Assembly (NCBI GenBank): GCA_044221135.1
Contig: JBGAPT010000003.1
Coordinates: forward strand, 37,422-101,421
DNA: 64,000 nucleotides
Direction: 5' to 3'
Origin: UBA4722 sp044221135
GTDB lineage: Bacteria; Pseudomonadota; Gammaproteobacteria; DSM-16500
Below are positions 17,076 to 26,457 of the stretch, in pieces. The position numbers were made by a program, and so were the translations under genes. The notes under the pieces were generated by a model. The model was given only the letters and a program-made list of their open reading frames with translations, did no database searches and had not been told where the DNA came from. Numbering within the stretch: the first letter of the stretch is position 1; every line of letters starts with the position of its first letter.

Positions 17076-19424
17076 CTAATAAACATCTCCATCGGGAGTT
17101 GTCGTATTATCCTGTGTTACAAGGGGTTGCTCCGGTTCTGGTATATACGGTGTCATGAAATATTCAAACATTCCTGTGGGTTCATGTGTTGTTGCACGTT
17201 TGCCGGTGAGTGGGTCTATACGTACACTGACAATACCAGGAGGTTGTTCAGCGGGATGTTCGGGGCGGCCTTGTAATGCAGCTTGCATGAATTGAATCCA
17301 TAGGGGTAATGCTGCTTGGTTTCCCCATTCATGTAGAGAGCGTTGTTGCTGATCGTATCCAACCCAGGCAACAGCAATGACATCACTGTTGTAACCTGCA
17401 AACCAGGCATCCACCTGATTTTGTGTGGTGCCTGTTTTGCCAGCTAAATCTTTGCGTTGCAAGCTGCGTGCTAATGTGGCTGTCCCGCGTTGAATCACAT
17501 CATGTAATGTCGATGTGATGAGAAAAGCATTTTGTGGGCTAATGACGCGAGGCGCATACAGGTTAGTTGGTTGCGATCCACAATTATTGAGACAAGCAAC
17601 CAGTGGTTTTGCCTGATAGATCAGTTGGCCTTCTTTGTCGCGGATGGAGTCTATGGCAAAAGGTACTACTTTAAATCCACCATTTGCAAATACAGCATAG
17701 GCTGTTGCCATTTGTATAGGCGTGACCAGTGCGGTACCTAATGCTAACGACAACCCTGCAGGTAACTGTTCTGCAGTAAAGCCAAAACGTTGCAGATACT
17801 GGATGGCGTAAGGTAGCCCTATCAGATTGAGTAAGCGAATAGAAACTAAATTACGGGATAGTGTCAGGGCATCGCGTAATCGGGTGGGGCCGTAAAAGCG
17901 GTGTTCATCATTTTGTGGACGCCATAGGCTGCTATCAGTCGGGTTTTCCACTACAACGGGTGCATCATTAATAACTGTTGCTAGCGTATACCCTTTATCT
18001 AAAGCAGCAGAGTAAATAAAAGGTTTCAGGCTTGAGCCAGGTTGACGGTTTGCGCTTGTTATACGGTTAAAGCTACTGTGTTGGAAATCAAAACCACCGA
18101 CTAGCGCTAAAATTCTGCCATCTGTGGGATTCAATGCGATAATCCCGGCTTCTGCTAAGGGGATTTGAGAAAGGCGCCAGCCTTGTTTTGTTTCCATGAG
18201 CCGTATGACATCACCTAAGCCAATGATCTCTGCTGTCGTTTTTGGCATGCGACCTAATAAGTCAGGGCTAATTTGCTTGCGTGCCCAAGATAATCCTTGC
18301 CAAGGAATCATTACGAGCGAACCATTTGCACGGAGTACAGTGATAGAACGGGTGGTCATATCAACAACCACTGCAGGCTCAAGACCGTTAGTTACTGGCA
18401 TTTTGCCTAGTGATTTTTCCCATTCTTCCATGAGTTTTAAGCTGGGGATTCCAAAATTTTGTTCGGGGCCACGATAACCATGACGTTGGTCATAGGCAAT
18501 TAACCCATCATGTACTGATTGATTAGCGGCGTTTTGAAGTTGGCTGTCAATGGTTGTGTAGACTTTAAAGTTATCTGTATAAACTTTATCGCCATAGAGT
18601 TGTTGCAATTGTTGACGCACTAACTCTCCAACATAAGGTGCTTTGACTTGGATTTGCAGATCATGATAGTGCACATTGAGGGGGGCAGCGATAGCGGCTT
18701 TATAGGCTTTTTCATCAATGTAATGTAATTCATACATACGACTTAAAACATGATTGCGGCGTTTTATAGCGGCGGCGGGATGCGTCAACGGATTGAGTGC
18801 TGAAGGTGCTTGAGGTAAGCCTGCCAACATAGCATATTGATCTAAAGTCAGTTGATTAAGTGACTTGCCATAATAAATTTCAGCAGCAGCTTCCACGCCA
18901 TAAGCGCGGGCGCCCAAGAATATTTTATTAAGATATAACTCTAGAATTTTCTGTTTACTGAGTTTATGCTCTATTTTAAGAGCGATTAAAATTTCTCGTA
19001 ATTTACGGCCAAACGTTTTATGAGGGTTTAGATAGAAGCTCCGAGCGACTTGCATTGTGATGGTGCTGCCACCTTCATCTTTTCTGCCGGTAGCGGCAAG
19101 CTTGATAGCTGCTCTCATTAAACCGGGAATATCAATGCCTGGGTGTTGGAAGTAACGCTGATCTTCAGTAGCTAAGACGGCATCAATGAGCTGTTTTGGG
19201 ATTTGATCATACGGTAATGGGATACGCCGTACTTCACCATACTCTGCTAATAATTTGTTATCGTGAGTAAAGATCTGTAAGGGTACTTGTAACTGTATGG
19301 TTTTGAGCTCGCCTACGCTAGGTACTTGAAAGATGATGTAATATAGAACGCCGACGCCAATGATGCTAAGCGAAAGGCAGGTAAAGAGCAATAATCTCTG
19401 TAGAAGACGTAGAAAAAAGTTCAT
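17076..19424 (-). CDS. mrcA: Penicillin-binding protein 1A (bifunctional transglycosylase/transpeptidase)
   Basis: A 782-aa class A PBP. One N-terminal membrane anchor (about residues 9-32) is followed by the GT51 glycosyltransferase domain with the catalytic Glu in ATEDQRYFQHPGID and GGSTITMQVAR. An OB-like insert comes next. The transpeptidase domain has the serine box GSSLKPF, SRN and KTGTT. It polymerises and cross-links peptidoglycan in the periplasm. Divergent pilM starts 376 bp away, the usual ponA-pilM arrangement; the gap contains an R2 repeat. Confidence 0.95.
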   Translation of the reverse strand: MNFFLRLLQRLLLFTCLSLSIIGVGVLYYIIFQVPSVGELKTIQLQVPLQIFTHDNKLLAEYGEVRRIPLPYDQIPKQLIDAVLATEDQRYFQHPGIDIPGLMRAAIKLAATGRKDEGGSTITMQVARSFYLNPHKTFGRKLREILIALKIEHKLSKQKILELYLNKIFLGARAYGVEAAAEIYYGKSLNQLTLDQYAMLAGLPQAPSALNPLTHPAAAIKRRNHVLSRMYELHYIDEKAYKAAIAAPLNVHYHDLQIQVKAPYVGELVRQQLQQLYGDKVYTDNFKVYTTIDSQLQNAANQSVHDGLIAYDQRHGYRGPEQNFGIPSLKLMEEWEKSLGKMPVTNGLEPAVVVDMTTRSITVLRANGSLVMIPWQGLSWARKQISPDLLGRMPKTTAEIIGLGDVIRLMETKQGWRLSQIPLAEAGIIALNPTDGRILALVGGFDFQHSSFNRITSANRQPGSSLKPFIYSAALDKGYTLATVINDAPVVVENPTDSSLWRPQNDEHRFYGPTRLRDALTLSRNLVSIRLLNLIGLPYAIQYLQRFGFTAEQLPAGLSLALGTALVTPIQMATAYAVFANGGFKVVPFAIDSIRDKEGQLIYQAKPLVACLNNCGSQPTNLYAPRVISPQNAFLITSTLHDVIQRGTATLARSLQRKDLAGKTGTTQNQVDAWFAGYNSDVIAVAWVGYDQQQRSLHEWGNQAALPLWIQFMQAALQGRPEHPAEQPPGIVSVRIDPLTGKRATTHEPTGMFEYFMTPYIPEPEQPLVTQDNTTTPDGDVY

Positions 19425-19600
19425 GAGCCAGTTTAGTGTAAGAATAATCTTGCATTTTACTATAAAAATGGCGAATATATCAGCCTAATCTTGATTATAT
19501 TTTTATACCTTTTTTCTGACTTGTTCCCATCTCCTGTCAATTTTTTATCAAGTTGATAGCTTGTCCTCCGTTTTAAAAACTTAGCGTTTTTAGCAGGTCC

Positions 19601-19768
19601 AATCGTGCCCGCGTGCGTGCCCGTGCCCGCGTGCGTCTTTTATCTGAGTTTTTAAACAATAATCAATTTATGAACGTTTACTTGAAGTTTTTAATTATAA
19701 ACTAAGGCTTTAATACAAGCTAAGAAAAGACGCACGCGGGCATGGGCACGCAATGGGGCACGGTTAGG
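19601..19768 (+). repeat. Palindromic repeat family R2, copy a (about 168 bp)
   Basis: Bounded by AATCGTGCCC and GGGCACGGTT. Inner arms CCCGCGTGCGTCTTTT and AAAAGACGCACGCGGG enclose an AT-rich centre that includes TCTGAGTTTTTAA and CTAAGGCTTT. The inverted copy at 28429-28570 shares ends, arms and these internal words, so this is a dispersed element rather than a simple hairpin. Nothing else is seen in the 375-bp mrcA-pilM gap, which must also hold both promoters. Confidence 0.8.
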
Positions 19769-19800
19769 CTTATTGAAATATAACTACAGGAGAATCTCTA

Positions 19801-20418
19801 TTGTTGAATTTTATGCGTTTTTGGCCACAGTCATTATTCGGTCTCGATATTCAGGCTGAAGAAATCCGGCTATTACAATTACAAGGTACTCGAAGAAAAA
19901 AGAGAATAAAACACGCTTTATCACGAAATTTGCCATTAGGTGCTGTGATTGATGGAAAAATTCAAGAACCTGAGATAGTCAGCGATTGTTTGCAAGAATT
20001 AGTACGACATAACAAGCTTCAAGCATTTGGCGTAGCCATTGCCTTGCCCATACAGTGTGTTGTGAGCCAGCGTATCTCTGTTGCAAAAGGGTTGCATGAG
20101 GCTGAATTGGAAGCTGAAGTCGTTAGCCATTTAAGTCATTGTATGCCCGGTGTGGCGGCAGGTCTTTGTTATGATCATGTCATAGTAGGTTCACAGGATG
20201 ATATGCAAGACGATGTCTTTTTAGTAGCAACGTCTTTTGAAAATTTAAATACACCCCTGGCCGTGGTGCAAAATGCAGGATTGAAAGTTCAAGTAGTGGA
20301 TGTAGATAAATATGCATTGGATCGTGCAATTAAATTAATAATCGAGCAAGATCATTTCCATATAGAAGAAAAATGGTTAGTTAGCTTTGGGTTAGCTTTG
20401 CGGAGTTATGATAGATGA
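19801..20418 (+). CDS. pilM: PilM-like type IV pilus assembly protein, C-terminally short
   Basis: A 205-aa protein at the pilM position of a pilMN(OP)Q cluster. The N-terminal FGLDIQAEEIRLLQLQG and the FGVAIALPIQCVVSQRI region fit the actin-like PilM subdomain, and DVFLVATSFENL is typical of the next part. Normal PilM is about 350 aa, so the second half including the later nucleotide-binding segments is absent. The TTG start follows an AGGAGA ribosome site by eight bases; the next ATG (19813) is too far. It overlaps pilN by four bases. Confidence 0.75.
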   Translation: MLNFMRFWPQSLFGLDIQAEEIRLLQLQGTRRKKRIKHALSRNLPLGAVIDGKIQEPEIVSDCLQELVRHNKLQAFGVAIALPIQCVVSQRISVAKGLHEAELEAEVVSHLSHCMPGVAAGLCYDHVIVGSQDDMQDDVFLVATSFENLNTPLAVVQNAGLKVQVVDVDKYALDRAIKLIIEQDHFHIEEKWLVSFGLALRSYDR

Positions 20419-20957
20419 TAGAGATAAATTTATTGCCATGGCGCGCCATTGCGCGAGCAGAAAATGTGAAAAAAAGAAAATTTTTTTTAATTTGTTTTGC
20501 AGCATTACTTATGCTGTGGCTCATGACCCATGTCGGACTTAGCTTGATTATGAAAACATACGATACAAGTATTGCGGACTTGCAGAATCAATTAACTGAA
20601 TTAACGAGTCAAACGGAACAAAATCATTTCAATCCTTCATTGCTAATAGTAGAACAGATTCATTCGAGTCAGCTTGAGTTGATTCATTTTTTCAGAACGA
20701 TAAAGCAAGAAATGTGGGAGATTGTGGCTTGGTCTGAAATAGCCAGTCAAAATAATCACATCATTATGACAGGAAGCGTGGATTCATTATCAACGCTGGC
20801 ACAATTTGTGAATACGTATAATGCGAAAAATAAATTATTACCCATGACTATTCTGAGTGTTAAAAATGATGATACGCCAGCAATACAATTTCGTTTGCAA
20901 CTTGTTCGTACAACGTTACCATTTTTGAGCCAGGTGAAAAATGATGATGTTTCGTAA
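20415..20957 (+). CDS. pilN: Type IV pilus assembly protein PilN
   Basis: A 180-aa bitopic inner-membrane protein beginning with the PilN signature IEINLLPWRAI (the segment that binds PilM). One membrane helix (about residues 24-46) and a periplasmic coiled-coil plus ferredoxin-like domain follow. It overlaps pilM by 4 and the next gene by 17 bases, so translation of the operon is coupled. Confidence 0.88.
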   Translation: MIEINLLPWRAIARAENVKKRKFFLICFAALLMLWLMTHVGLSLIMKTYDTSIADLQNQLTELTSQTEQNHFNPSLLIVEQIHSSQLELIHFFRTIKQEMWEIVAWSEIASQNNHIIMTGSVDSLSTLAQFVNTYNAKNKLLPMTILSVKNDDTPAIQFRLQLVRTTLPFLSQVKNDDVS

Positions 20958-21714
20958 AGCTCGTTGGATATATGTTTATGCAGCGGTTCTTTTTTTCTGT
21001 TTTTTGTTTTTCATCATAGATATAAAAAAAGAAGTTTTTCATATTTATAAAAAGAGTATTGAAGAAAAAAATTTGTCTAATACGGCAGAAGCGCATAGAG
21101 AAACTTTAATAAGAACATTGCAAGATCAGAAAAAATCCGTGTTGCAAGTTGATAATACATTGCTGGATACATCGAGTATGCTTGCTTATCTTGCTCATTT
21201 TTTTGCAGCGCAAAACGTGACTGTTGGTAAAATGCAGTTACTTAAAATAAAAACAGTAAGCGGAGTGAATATGTTGCCAGTGAAAATAAACGCGGCAGGC
21301 CAATTTTCAACATTTATCAAATTAATTTTTGCCTTGACTCAAGGTGATAGACCTATAGTGATAAACGATTTTTCATTTGAGCGTGATAAAAATGGAAAAA
21401 TAACAGCTGAAATTCAGTTATTCATCGTTGGTGTGAATGCCAAATCACTTAAAATGGATTATCAGGCATATCAAACGATGAGTGTGGCTATGTTAGCAGA
21501 TTCAGTTTCATTAAGAAAAATGAGATGGGGTGGTTTTTTGCAGCATGAGCAAAGTAGTTCAGGGCTTTTGATATTACCGGATGGCAGAGCCATTGAAGTG
21601 CAATTAGGAGCAATTATTGGTATGGAAAAGGGAAAGGTTATTGAAGTGAAAGAAGATGAGATCAATATTAACGTGGCAGGAAAGATTGTGAAAATAGCAC
21701 CGATTCATTCATAA
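20941..21714 (+). CDS. PilO-PilP fusion protein of the type IV pilus
   Basis: A single 257-aa frame with a cytoplasmic start, one membrane helix (about residues 8-27) and a PilO-like coiled coil and periplasmic domain to about residue 180. A C-terminal PilP-like beta domain then begins near SVSLRKMRWGGFL and contains GLLILPDGRAIEVQLGA and GKVIEVKEDEI, as in PilP after its lipidated linker. In most bacteria these are two genes, with PilP a lipoprotein. Here no lipobox exists, so PilP would be held by the PilO helix. Confidence 0.7.
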   Translation: MMMFRKARWIYVYAAVLFFCFLFFIIDIKKEVFHIYKKSIEEKNLSNTAEAHRETLIRTLQDQKKSVLQVDNTLLDTSSMLAYLAHFFAAQNVTVGKMQLLKIKTVSGVNMLPVKINAAGQFSTFIKLIFALTQGDRPIVINDFSFERDKNGKITAEIQLFIVGVNAKSLKMDYQAYQTMSVAMLADSVSLRKMRWGGFLQHEQSSSGLLILPDGRAIEVQLGAIIGMEKGKVIEVKEDEININVAGKIVKIAPIHS

Positions 21715-21811
21715 GTTTCAACTCCATTACACCACAAGATGGTAACTTTCTATATTCAGGATAAATCGTATCTTGAGGTGTGCAGATATCAATTAGAAAA
21801 AGGAACTACGT

Positions 21812-23056
21812 ATGTTGTTTTTTATTAGCTACAAAAAATTTTTTACAGCTATTCTTATCAGTATTTTTTGCATTCATTCCATTGATGCAGAATCAGTAAC
21901 GTTAAACTCAAAAAAAATCTCTCTGGAATTACAAGAAGTCAGCATTCAAGATGCTCTTAATCTCTTGGCAAAATTACTGAATATTAATTTGGTTATCAGT
22001 CCTGCCATTCATGGCACGGCTTCCTTGCATTTAAAAAAAATATCAGCTTCCGATGTGTTTGATTTATTATTGTTATCGCATGAGTTAAGCAAACGGCAGA
22101 TAAATAATGTCTGGTATGTTATGCCGCGCAATGAATTGATGCTGGATAAGCAGCAAGAATTAAAATTACAGACAGTGGTTGATGAAGCGGAGCCATTAAT
22201 AACTTCCATTTGGCAAATTCATTATGCCAAAGCGGATGATATTGCCAATTTACTGAAAGGTGCTAATAGTACGCTCCTTTCAAAGCGTGGCCAGGTGCAT
22301 GTAGATGTACGAACTAATATTTTATGCGTGCAAGATATGGCTGATCGTTTGCTTGATATTCATAAACTGATCCAGCGGTTAGATATTCCGGTCCAACAAG
22401 TATTGATTGAAGTGCATTTAGCAAGCGTGGATAGTGATTATGAGCGTGAATTGGGGATTAGTTTCGTGGATCAGCAAACGAATGCAAACGATGCGGATCC
22501 TGCCAATTCACCTTTGAGTATGCATTATGGTTTGGCTATTCTTAAGTTAACGGATGGTTCATTGTTGCGTATGCAACTCTCTGCTTTGGAAAAAACAGGG
22601 CATGGTGAATTAATTTCTAATCCCAGCCTGTTTACGGCTAATCAGCAAACGGCTTCGATTGAATCCGGAGAAGAGATTCCCTATCAGGAGATTAGTCGTA
22701 GTGGTGCAACAGGCGTGGCTTTTAAAAAAGCAGTCTTAAGTTTGAAAGTGACTCCACAAGTGATGCCTGGAAACCAAGTATTGCTACAGTTACAAGTGAA
22801 TCAAGACAAGCCCAGTAACAGGATCATCTTAGGTGTGCCAGCCATTACGACTCGTCAAATAAGTACAAATATCCTTATTAAAAGCGGGCAAACAATTGTC
22901 TTGGGAGGTATTTATGAGTCAGACAAGGGGCAGCAGCAACAAGGAATACCTTTTTTAAATAAAATTCCACTTGTAGGTTGGCTGTTCAAACAGCAAAATG
23001 TGACAGACAGTAAACGTGAGTTACTTATTTTTGTGACACCGAAGGTAATGAGTTGA
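21812..23056 (+). CDS. pilQ: Type IV pilus secretin PilQ (short form)
   Basis: A 414-aa outer-membrane secretin with a signal peptide, an N0/STN domain (ISLELQEVSIQDALNLLAK), one N1-type domain and the secretin core, including ISNPSLFT and the signature VPAITTRQISTNILIKSG and PFLNKIPLVGWLF. It lacks the AMIN domains of typical PilQ (about 700 aa), so it is near the minimal secretin. Its stop codon is immediately followed by the aroK ATG. Confidence 0.9.
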   Translation: MLFFISYKKFFTAILISIFCIHSIDAESVTLNSKKISLELQEVSIQDALNLLAKLLNINLVISPAIHGTASLHLKKISASDVFDLLLLSHELSKRQINNVWYVMPRNELMLDKQQELKLQTVVDEAEPLITSIWQIHYAKADDIANLLKGANSTLLSKRGQVHVDVRTNILCVQDMADRLLDIHKLIQRLDIPVQQVLIEVHLASVDSDYERELGISFVDQQTNANDADPANSPLSMHYGLAILKLTDGSLLRMQLSALEKTGHGELISNPSLFTANQQTASIESGEEIPYQEISRSGATGVAFKKAVLSLKVTPQVMPGNQVLLQLQVNQDKPSNRIILGVPAITTRQISTNILIKSGQTIVLGGIYESDKGQQQQGIPFLNKIPLVGWLFKQQNVTDSKRELLIFVTPKVMS

Positions 23057-23581
23057 ATGAAAAAGCGTCAATACCAGAATATTTTTCTAATTGGCCCTAT
23101 GGGGGCAGGGAAAAGCAGCGTTGGAAAATGCTTGGCAGAATTGTTAGATATGCATTTTTACGATTCAGATGAAGAAATTGAAAACCGTACAGGGGTTGAT
23201 ATCGGTTGGATCTTTGATTTGGAGGGGGCTGACGGATTTCGTAAACGTGAAACGGCTGTTATTGCAGATCTTGTTCATTTACCTAATATTGTTTTGGCTA
23301 CGGGCGGTGGTTCTGTTATTTCGCCAGAAGTCCAGGAGTTATTAAGTAAACACGGTGTTGTTGTATTTTTGGATGCTTCATTAGGACACCAGCAAGTACG
23401 GACTGTGAATGAGGCACGTCGTCCTTTGTTGCGCGTACCGAATCGTGAGGAAGTAATTGAAAAATTATATGAAGAACACACTCCGCTTTATCAATCACTG
23501 GCGGATTATCATATTTTGACAGATCATCGTAGCGTACGTCTTGTAGCAGAAGATATTATTCGCTGGCTGGATAAAAAATAA
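23057..23581 (+). CDS. aroK: Shikimate kinase
   Basis: A 174-aa P-loop kinase that phosphorylates shikimate in the aromatic amino acid pathway. Visible are Walker A GPMGAGKSSVGK, the shikimate-binding DSDEEIE and FRKRE, GGGSV and the lid RRPLLR. It abuts pilQ with no gap, the conserved pilQ-aroK linkage, but the usual next gene aroB is not present. Confidence 0.94.
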   Translation: MKKRQYQNIFLIGPMGAGKSSVGKCLAELLDMHFYDSDEEIENRTGVDIGWIFDLEGADGFRKRETAVIADLVHLPNIVLATGGGSVISPEVQELLSKHGVVVFLDASLGHQQVRTVNEARRPLLRVPNREEVIEKLYEEHTPLYQSLADYHILTDHRSVRLVAEDIIRWLDKK

Positions 23582-23681
23582 TTCGCTTTGCTCTAGATTG
23601 CGACTGTAAAGATCATATCATTTCAGCGTGGCGAGGGAATGAGTAAGCTAACAGGAGGCTTGTCCAAGCCATTTATATTGA

Positions 23682-23709
23682 ATACCCTTCCCTTCTAGGG
23701 GAAGGGTAT
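23682..23709. terminator. Possible bidirectional terminator hairpin
   Basis: An inverted repeat ATACCCTTCCC-TTCTA-GGGGAAGGGTAT sits between convergent aroK and the lipoprotein gene. The stem is strong, but no T-run follows on either strand, so it is only a candidate. Confidence 0.45.
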
Positions 23710-23718
23710 CAGAAGCGG

Positions 23719-24198
23719 TTATTGAGCAGGTGCAGCAGATGTTGTAGCGGTGCTGTCTGTTGCAGAAGGAGCTGGCGCTGGCATAGGAGGCATACTGGGC
23801 GCTGCTGGCATGCTAGGAGCTGGTGCATTAGCATCAGGTGCTACAGCTATAGGTGCATTAGCGTCTGGTGCTGCAGGTGCTGGTGCATTAGTATCGGGTG
23901 CTGCTGGTGCAGTACCGGGTGTTACACTGGGTCCAGTTGTTGTGGTGGTGCTTGTGGTATCGGTGGTTGTTGTAGTTGGTGTCTGTGCTTGCATGGTGCT
24001 TGTACTGTCAGCGCTAGGAGTAGCGGGTGTTGTTGACTGTGTTGCTGTTGTATCAGATGTAGTATTAGTTGTGGTGGTAGTGGTAGTAGTTGCATCAGAT
24101 AAAGTGGTAGGATTGGTTTTTTCTGATTTTTGTTGGCAAGCAGTTACCCCAACAATACAAAGTCCAGCAAGTGTAGCAAGTAAAAGATGTTTACGCAT
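23719..24198 (-). CDS. Low-complexity Thr/Ala/Pro-rich lipoprotein
   Basis: A 159-aa protein with a lipoprotein signal peptide ending in VTAC (lipobox, Cys21). The mature part is almost entirely low complexity: poly-Thr blocks, then repeats of APDANAPA and a Pro/Ala tail. It is probably disordered and surface or periplasm exposed. The repeats at about 23813-23905 could vary in number by slippage. Two long overlapping frames on the opposite strand are artefacts of this composition. Confidence 0.65.
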   Translation of the reverse strand: MRKHLLLATLAGLCIVGVTACQQKSEKTNPTTLSDATTTTTTTTNTTSDTTATQSTTPATPSADSTSTMQAQTPTTTTTDTTSTTTTTGPSVTPGTAPAAPDTNAPAPAAPDANAPIAVAPDANAPAPSMPAAPSMPPMPAPAPSATDSTATTSAAPAQ

Positions 24199-24406
24199 AT
24201 ACGATATCCTTAGTAATGAAGAAGTTTAGTAAAGCAGCGGCTGAATAATCTGCCCATAAAGTAAAACATATTATCCTAAATGAAGCGGGCTGCAAAGCCT
24301 ATCCTCTGAATCTGTCAGAAGAAGGAAGAGCAAATTTAGGTTTAATGATCGCGGAGATTCATTCTCCGTGCGAAATCAATCAATTTGGATCCAAGGTAAG
24401 ATAGAT

Positions 24407-25477
24407 ATGTTCGAACTCAAAAATGATCGTTTATTGCGTACAATCAGGCGCCAACCTGTTGATAGGACGCCTATCTGGCTTATGCGTCAAGCAGGACGTT
24501 ATTTACCAGAATATCGCATGGTTCGTCAAAAAGCAGGAAATTTTTTGACCTTATGTAAAACGCCTGAGCTTGCTTGTGAGGTGACGTTACAGCCTTTAAT
24601 GCGTTTTCCACTGGATGCGGCGATTATATTTTCCGATATTTTGACTATTCCAGATGCGATGGGATTAGGGCTGTATTTTATTGAAGGGGAGGGCCCTGCT
24701 TTTGAGAGACCGTTGCGTTCTGAACGGGATATTCAGAATCTATCCATTCCAGATCCTGAAGTGAGTTTGCGTTATGTGCTCGATACTATTCGTATGGTTA
24801 CGCATGAGCTTGCTGGCAAAGTTCCATTAATTGGATTTTGTGGAAGCCCCTGGACATTAGCCACTTATATGGTTGAAGGCAATGCAAATAAATCTTTTCC
24901 AATGATTCGGGCGATGCTGGAGCAACAGCCGCAGTTATTGCACAATTTATTGTATAAACTGGCGGAAGCAGTGAGTTTGCATTTGAATGCGCAAATTCAT
25001 GCGGGTGCGCAAGCGGTAATGATTTTTGATACGTGGGGTGGAATACTGAATACAGCACATTATCAGGAATACTCATTGCATTATGTCCAACACATTATAT
25101 CTAACTTAAACTTAACCGCAAAAAATTTGGCATCGCCTGTGCCAGTTATATTATTTACTAAAGCGGGTGGGCAATGGTTAGAGTTAATGGTGCAATCAGG
25201 TTGTGATGTCATTGGTGTAGATTGGTTAGTTAATTTAGAAGATGCAAGAAGAAGAGTTGGCAATATTGTTGCATTACAGGGTAATTTAAACCCGAGTATT
25301 CTCTGTCAATCAGAAGATATTATTCGTGCGGAAGTTGCACGCATTTTAACGGAGTATGGCCGAGGTGAGGGACATATCTTTAATTTAGGTCATGGTATTA
25401 CTCCGGATGTTTCGCCTGAACAGGTGGCCATCCTAGTGGATGCTGTGCATACGCTGAGTTTTAGGCATTCAGTATGA
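24407..25477 (+). CDS. hemE: Uroporphyrinogen decarboxylase
   Basis: A 356-aa cytoplasmic enzyme that removes four carboxyl groups from uroporphyrinogen III in haem synthesis. The two signatures are intact: PIWLMRQAGRYLPEYR near residue 20 and GFCGSPWTLATYMVEG near 140. The ATG at 24407 is used because family N-termini begin ELKNDR, and an AAGGTAAG ribosome site precedes it; an upstream GTG extends the frame by 13 codons. Its stop overlaps the next gene by four bases. Confidence 0.95.
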   Translation: MFELKNDRLLRTIRRQPVDRTPIWLMRQAGRYLPEYRMVRQKAGNFLTLCKTPELACEVTLQPLMRFPLDAAIIFSDILTIPDAMGLGLYFIEGEGPAFERPLRSERDIQNLSIPDPEVSLRYVLDTIRMVTHELAGKVPLIGFCGSPWTLATYMVEGNANKSFPMIRAMLEQQPQLLHNLLYKLAEAVSLHLNAQIHAGAQAVMIFDTWGGILNTAHYQEYSLHYVQHIISNLNLTAKNLASPVPVILFTKAGGQWLELMVQSGCDVIGVDWLVNLEDARRRVGNIVALQGNLNPSILCQSEDIIRAEVARILTEYGRGEGHIFNLGHGITPDVSPEQVAILVDAVHTLSFRHSV

Positions 25478-26433
25478 GTGATTTGAATTTTAAACCCGCC
25501 TGGTGGCTGACAAACCCACACTGCCAAACGCTCTGGTCTGTACTCTGTCGTCGTCGTATTAAAAATTTATTTCCCAGGCGGGAACGGTTTGAATTAACAG
25601 ATGGTGATTTTATTGATCTTGATTGGGTCGGTGGCGAGACGGGCCCTATTGTTTTAATTTTACATGGACTGGAAGGGTCAATACAATCACCGTATGTTCA
25701 AGGAATGCTATACACAATTTTACAGCAGGGTTGGCGCGGAGTTTGTATGCATTTTCGTGGCTGTAGTGGTGAACCTAATCGACTGTCTCGGGCATATCAC
25801 TCAGGCGAAACAGTGGATATTGCCGAGGTAGTGAATCAATTACAACAACGTGAACCAAAAACACCGCTGGCTGCAATAGGTTTTTCTCTTGGAGGAAATG
25901 TATTGCTGAAATGGTTAGGTGAAACGGGTCAGTCTAATCCATTGGTGGCCGCGATTGCTGTTTCAGTTCCATTTGAGCTGGCTAAAGCGGTTGTGCGAAT
26001 TAATCATGGATTTTCTCGTATTTATCAATGGCGTTTGTTGCATTCTCTTTGCAAAAAAATAAGATGGAAATTTCAACATCAACCTGCACCTTTTTCTATC
26101 CCAACATTAAAAATGTTACGTACATTACGTGAATTTGATGATCAAGTGACTGCGCCTTTACACGGATTTGTTGATGGAGAAGATTACTACACTCGATCTA
26201 GCTGTCGTCAATACCTGCAAACTATTAGAGTGCCTACGTTATTATTACAAGCAAAGGATGATCCATTGGTTGGAAACAACTCTTTACCCGCTCAACATGA
26301 AATAGCGGCCCAAGTGATATTTGAACTATCTGAGAAAGGTGGGCATGTTGGTTTTGTCAGCGGACGTTTTCCATGGAAATCTTTTTATTGGCTAGAGAAA
26401 CGTGCGCCATTATTTTTACGAAATTATTTCTAA
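25474..26433 (+). CDS. YheT-family alpha/beta hydrolase
   Basis: A 319-aa hydrolase of the YheT/ABHD family. The N-terminal WLTNPHCQTLW motif, oxyanion-region HGLEGS, nucleophile elbow GFSLGGN (Ser) and a late His in KGGHVGF make up a complete fold and catalytic triad. The physiological substrate is unknown; homologues act as esterases. It is coupled to hemE by a four-base overlap. Confidence 0.85.
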   Translation: MSDLNFKPAWWLTNPHCQTLWSVLCRRRIKNLFPRRERFELTDGDFIDLDWVGGETGPIVLILHGLEGSIQSPYVQGMLYTILQQGWRGVCMHFRGCSGEPNRLSRAYHSGETVDIAEVVNQLQQREPKTPLAAIGFSLGGNVLLKWLGETGQSNPLVAAIAVSVPFELAKAVVRINHGFSRIYQWRLLHSLCKKIRWKFQHQPAPFSIPTLKMLRTLREFDDQVTAPLHGFVDGEDYYTRSSCRQYLQTIRVPTLLLQAKDDPLVGNNSLPAQHEIAAQVIFELSEKGGHVGFVSGRFPWKSFYWLEKRAPLFLRNYF

Positions 26434-26457
26434 AATATCATACTCCACACAAATGTC

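Noticed and set aside
23813..23905. Short direct repeats resembling a CRISPR-like array
   Set aside because: The repeats are in-frame codons for APDANAPA without unique spacers; no cas genes are nearby.
23722..24229. Two long overlapping frames on the plus strand opposite the lipoprotein gene
   Set aside because: They are shadows of the repetitive Thr/Ala/Pro coding sequence (giving Cys/Trp- or Val/Gly-rich nonsense) and lack ribosome sites; the minus-strand protein has a lipobox.
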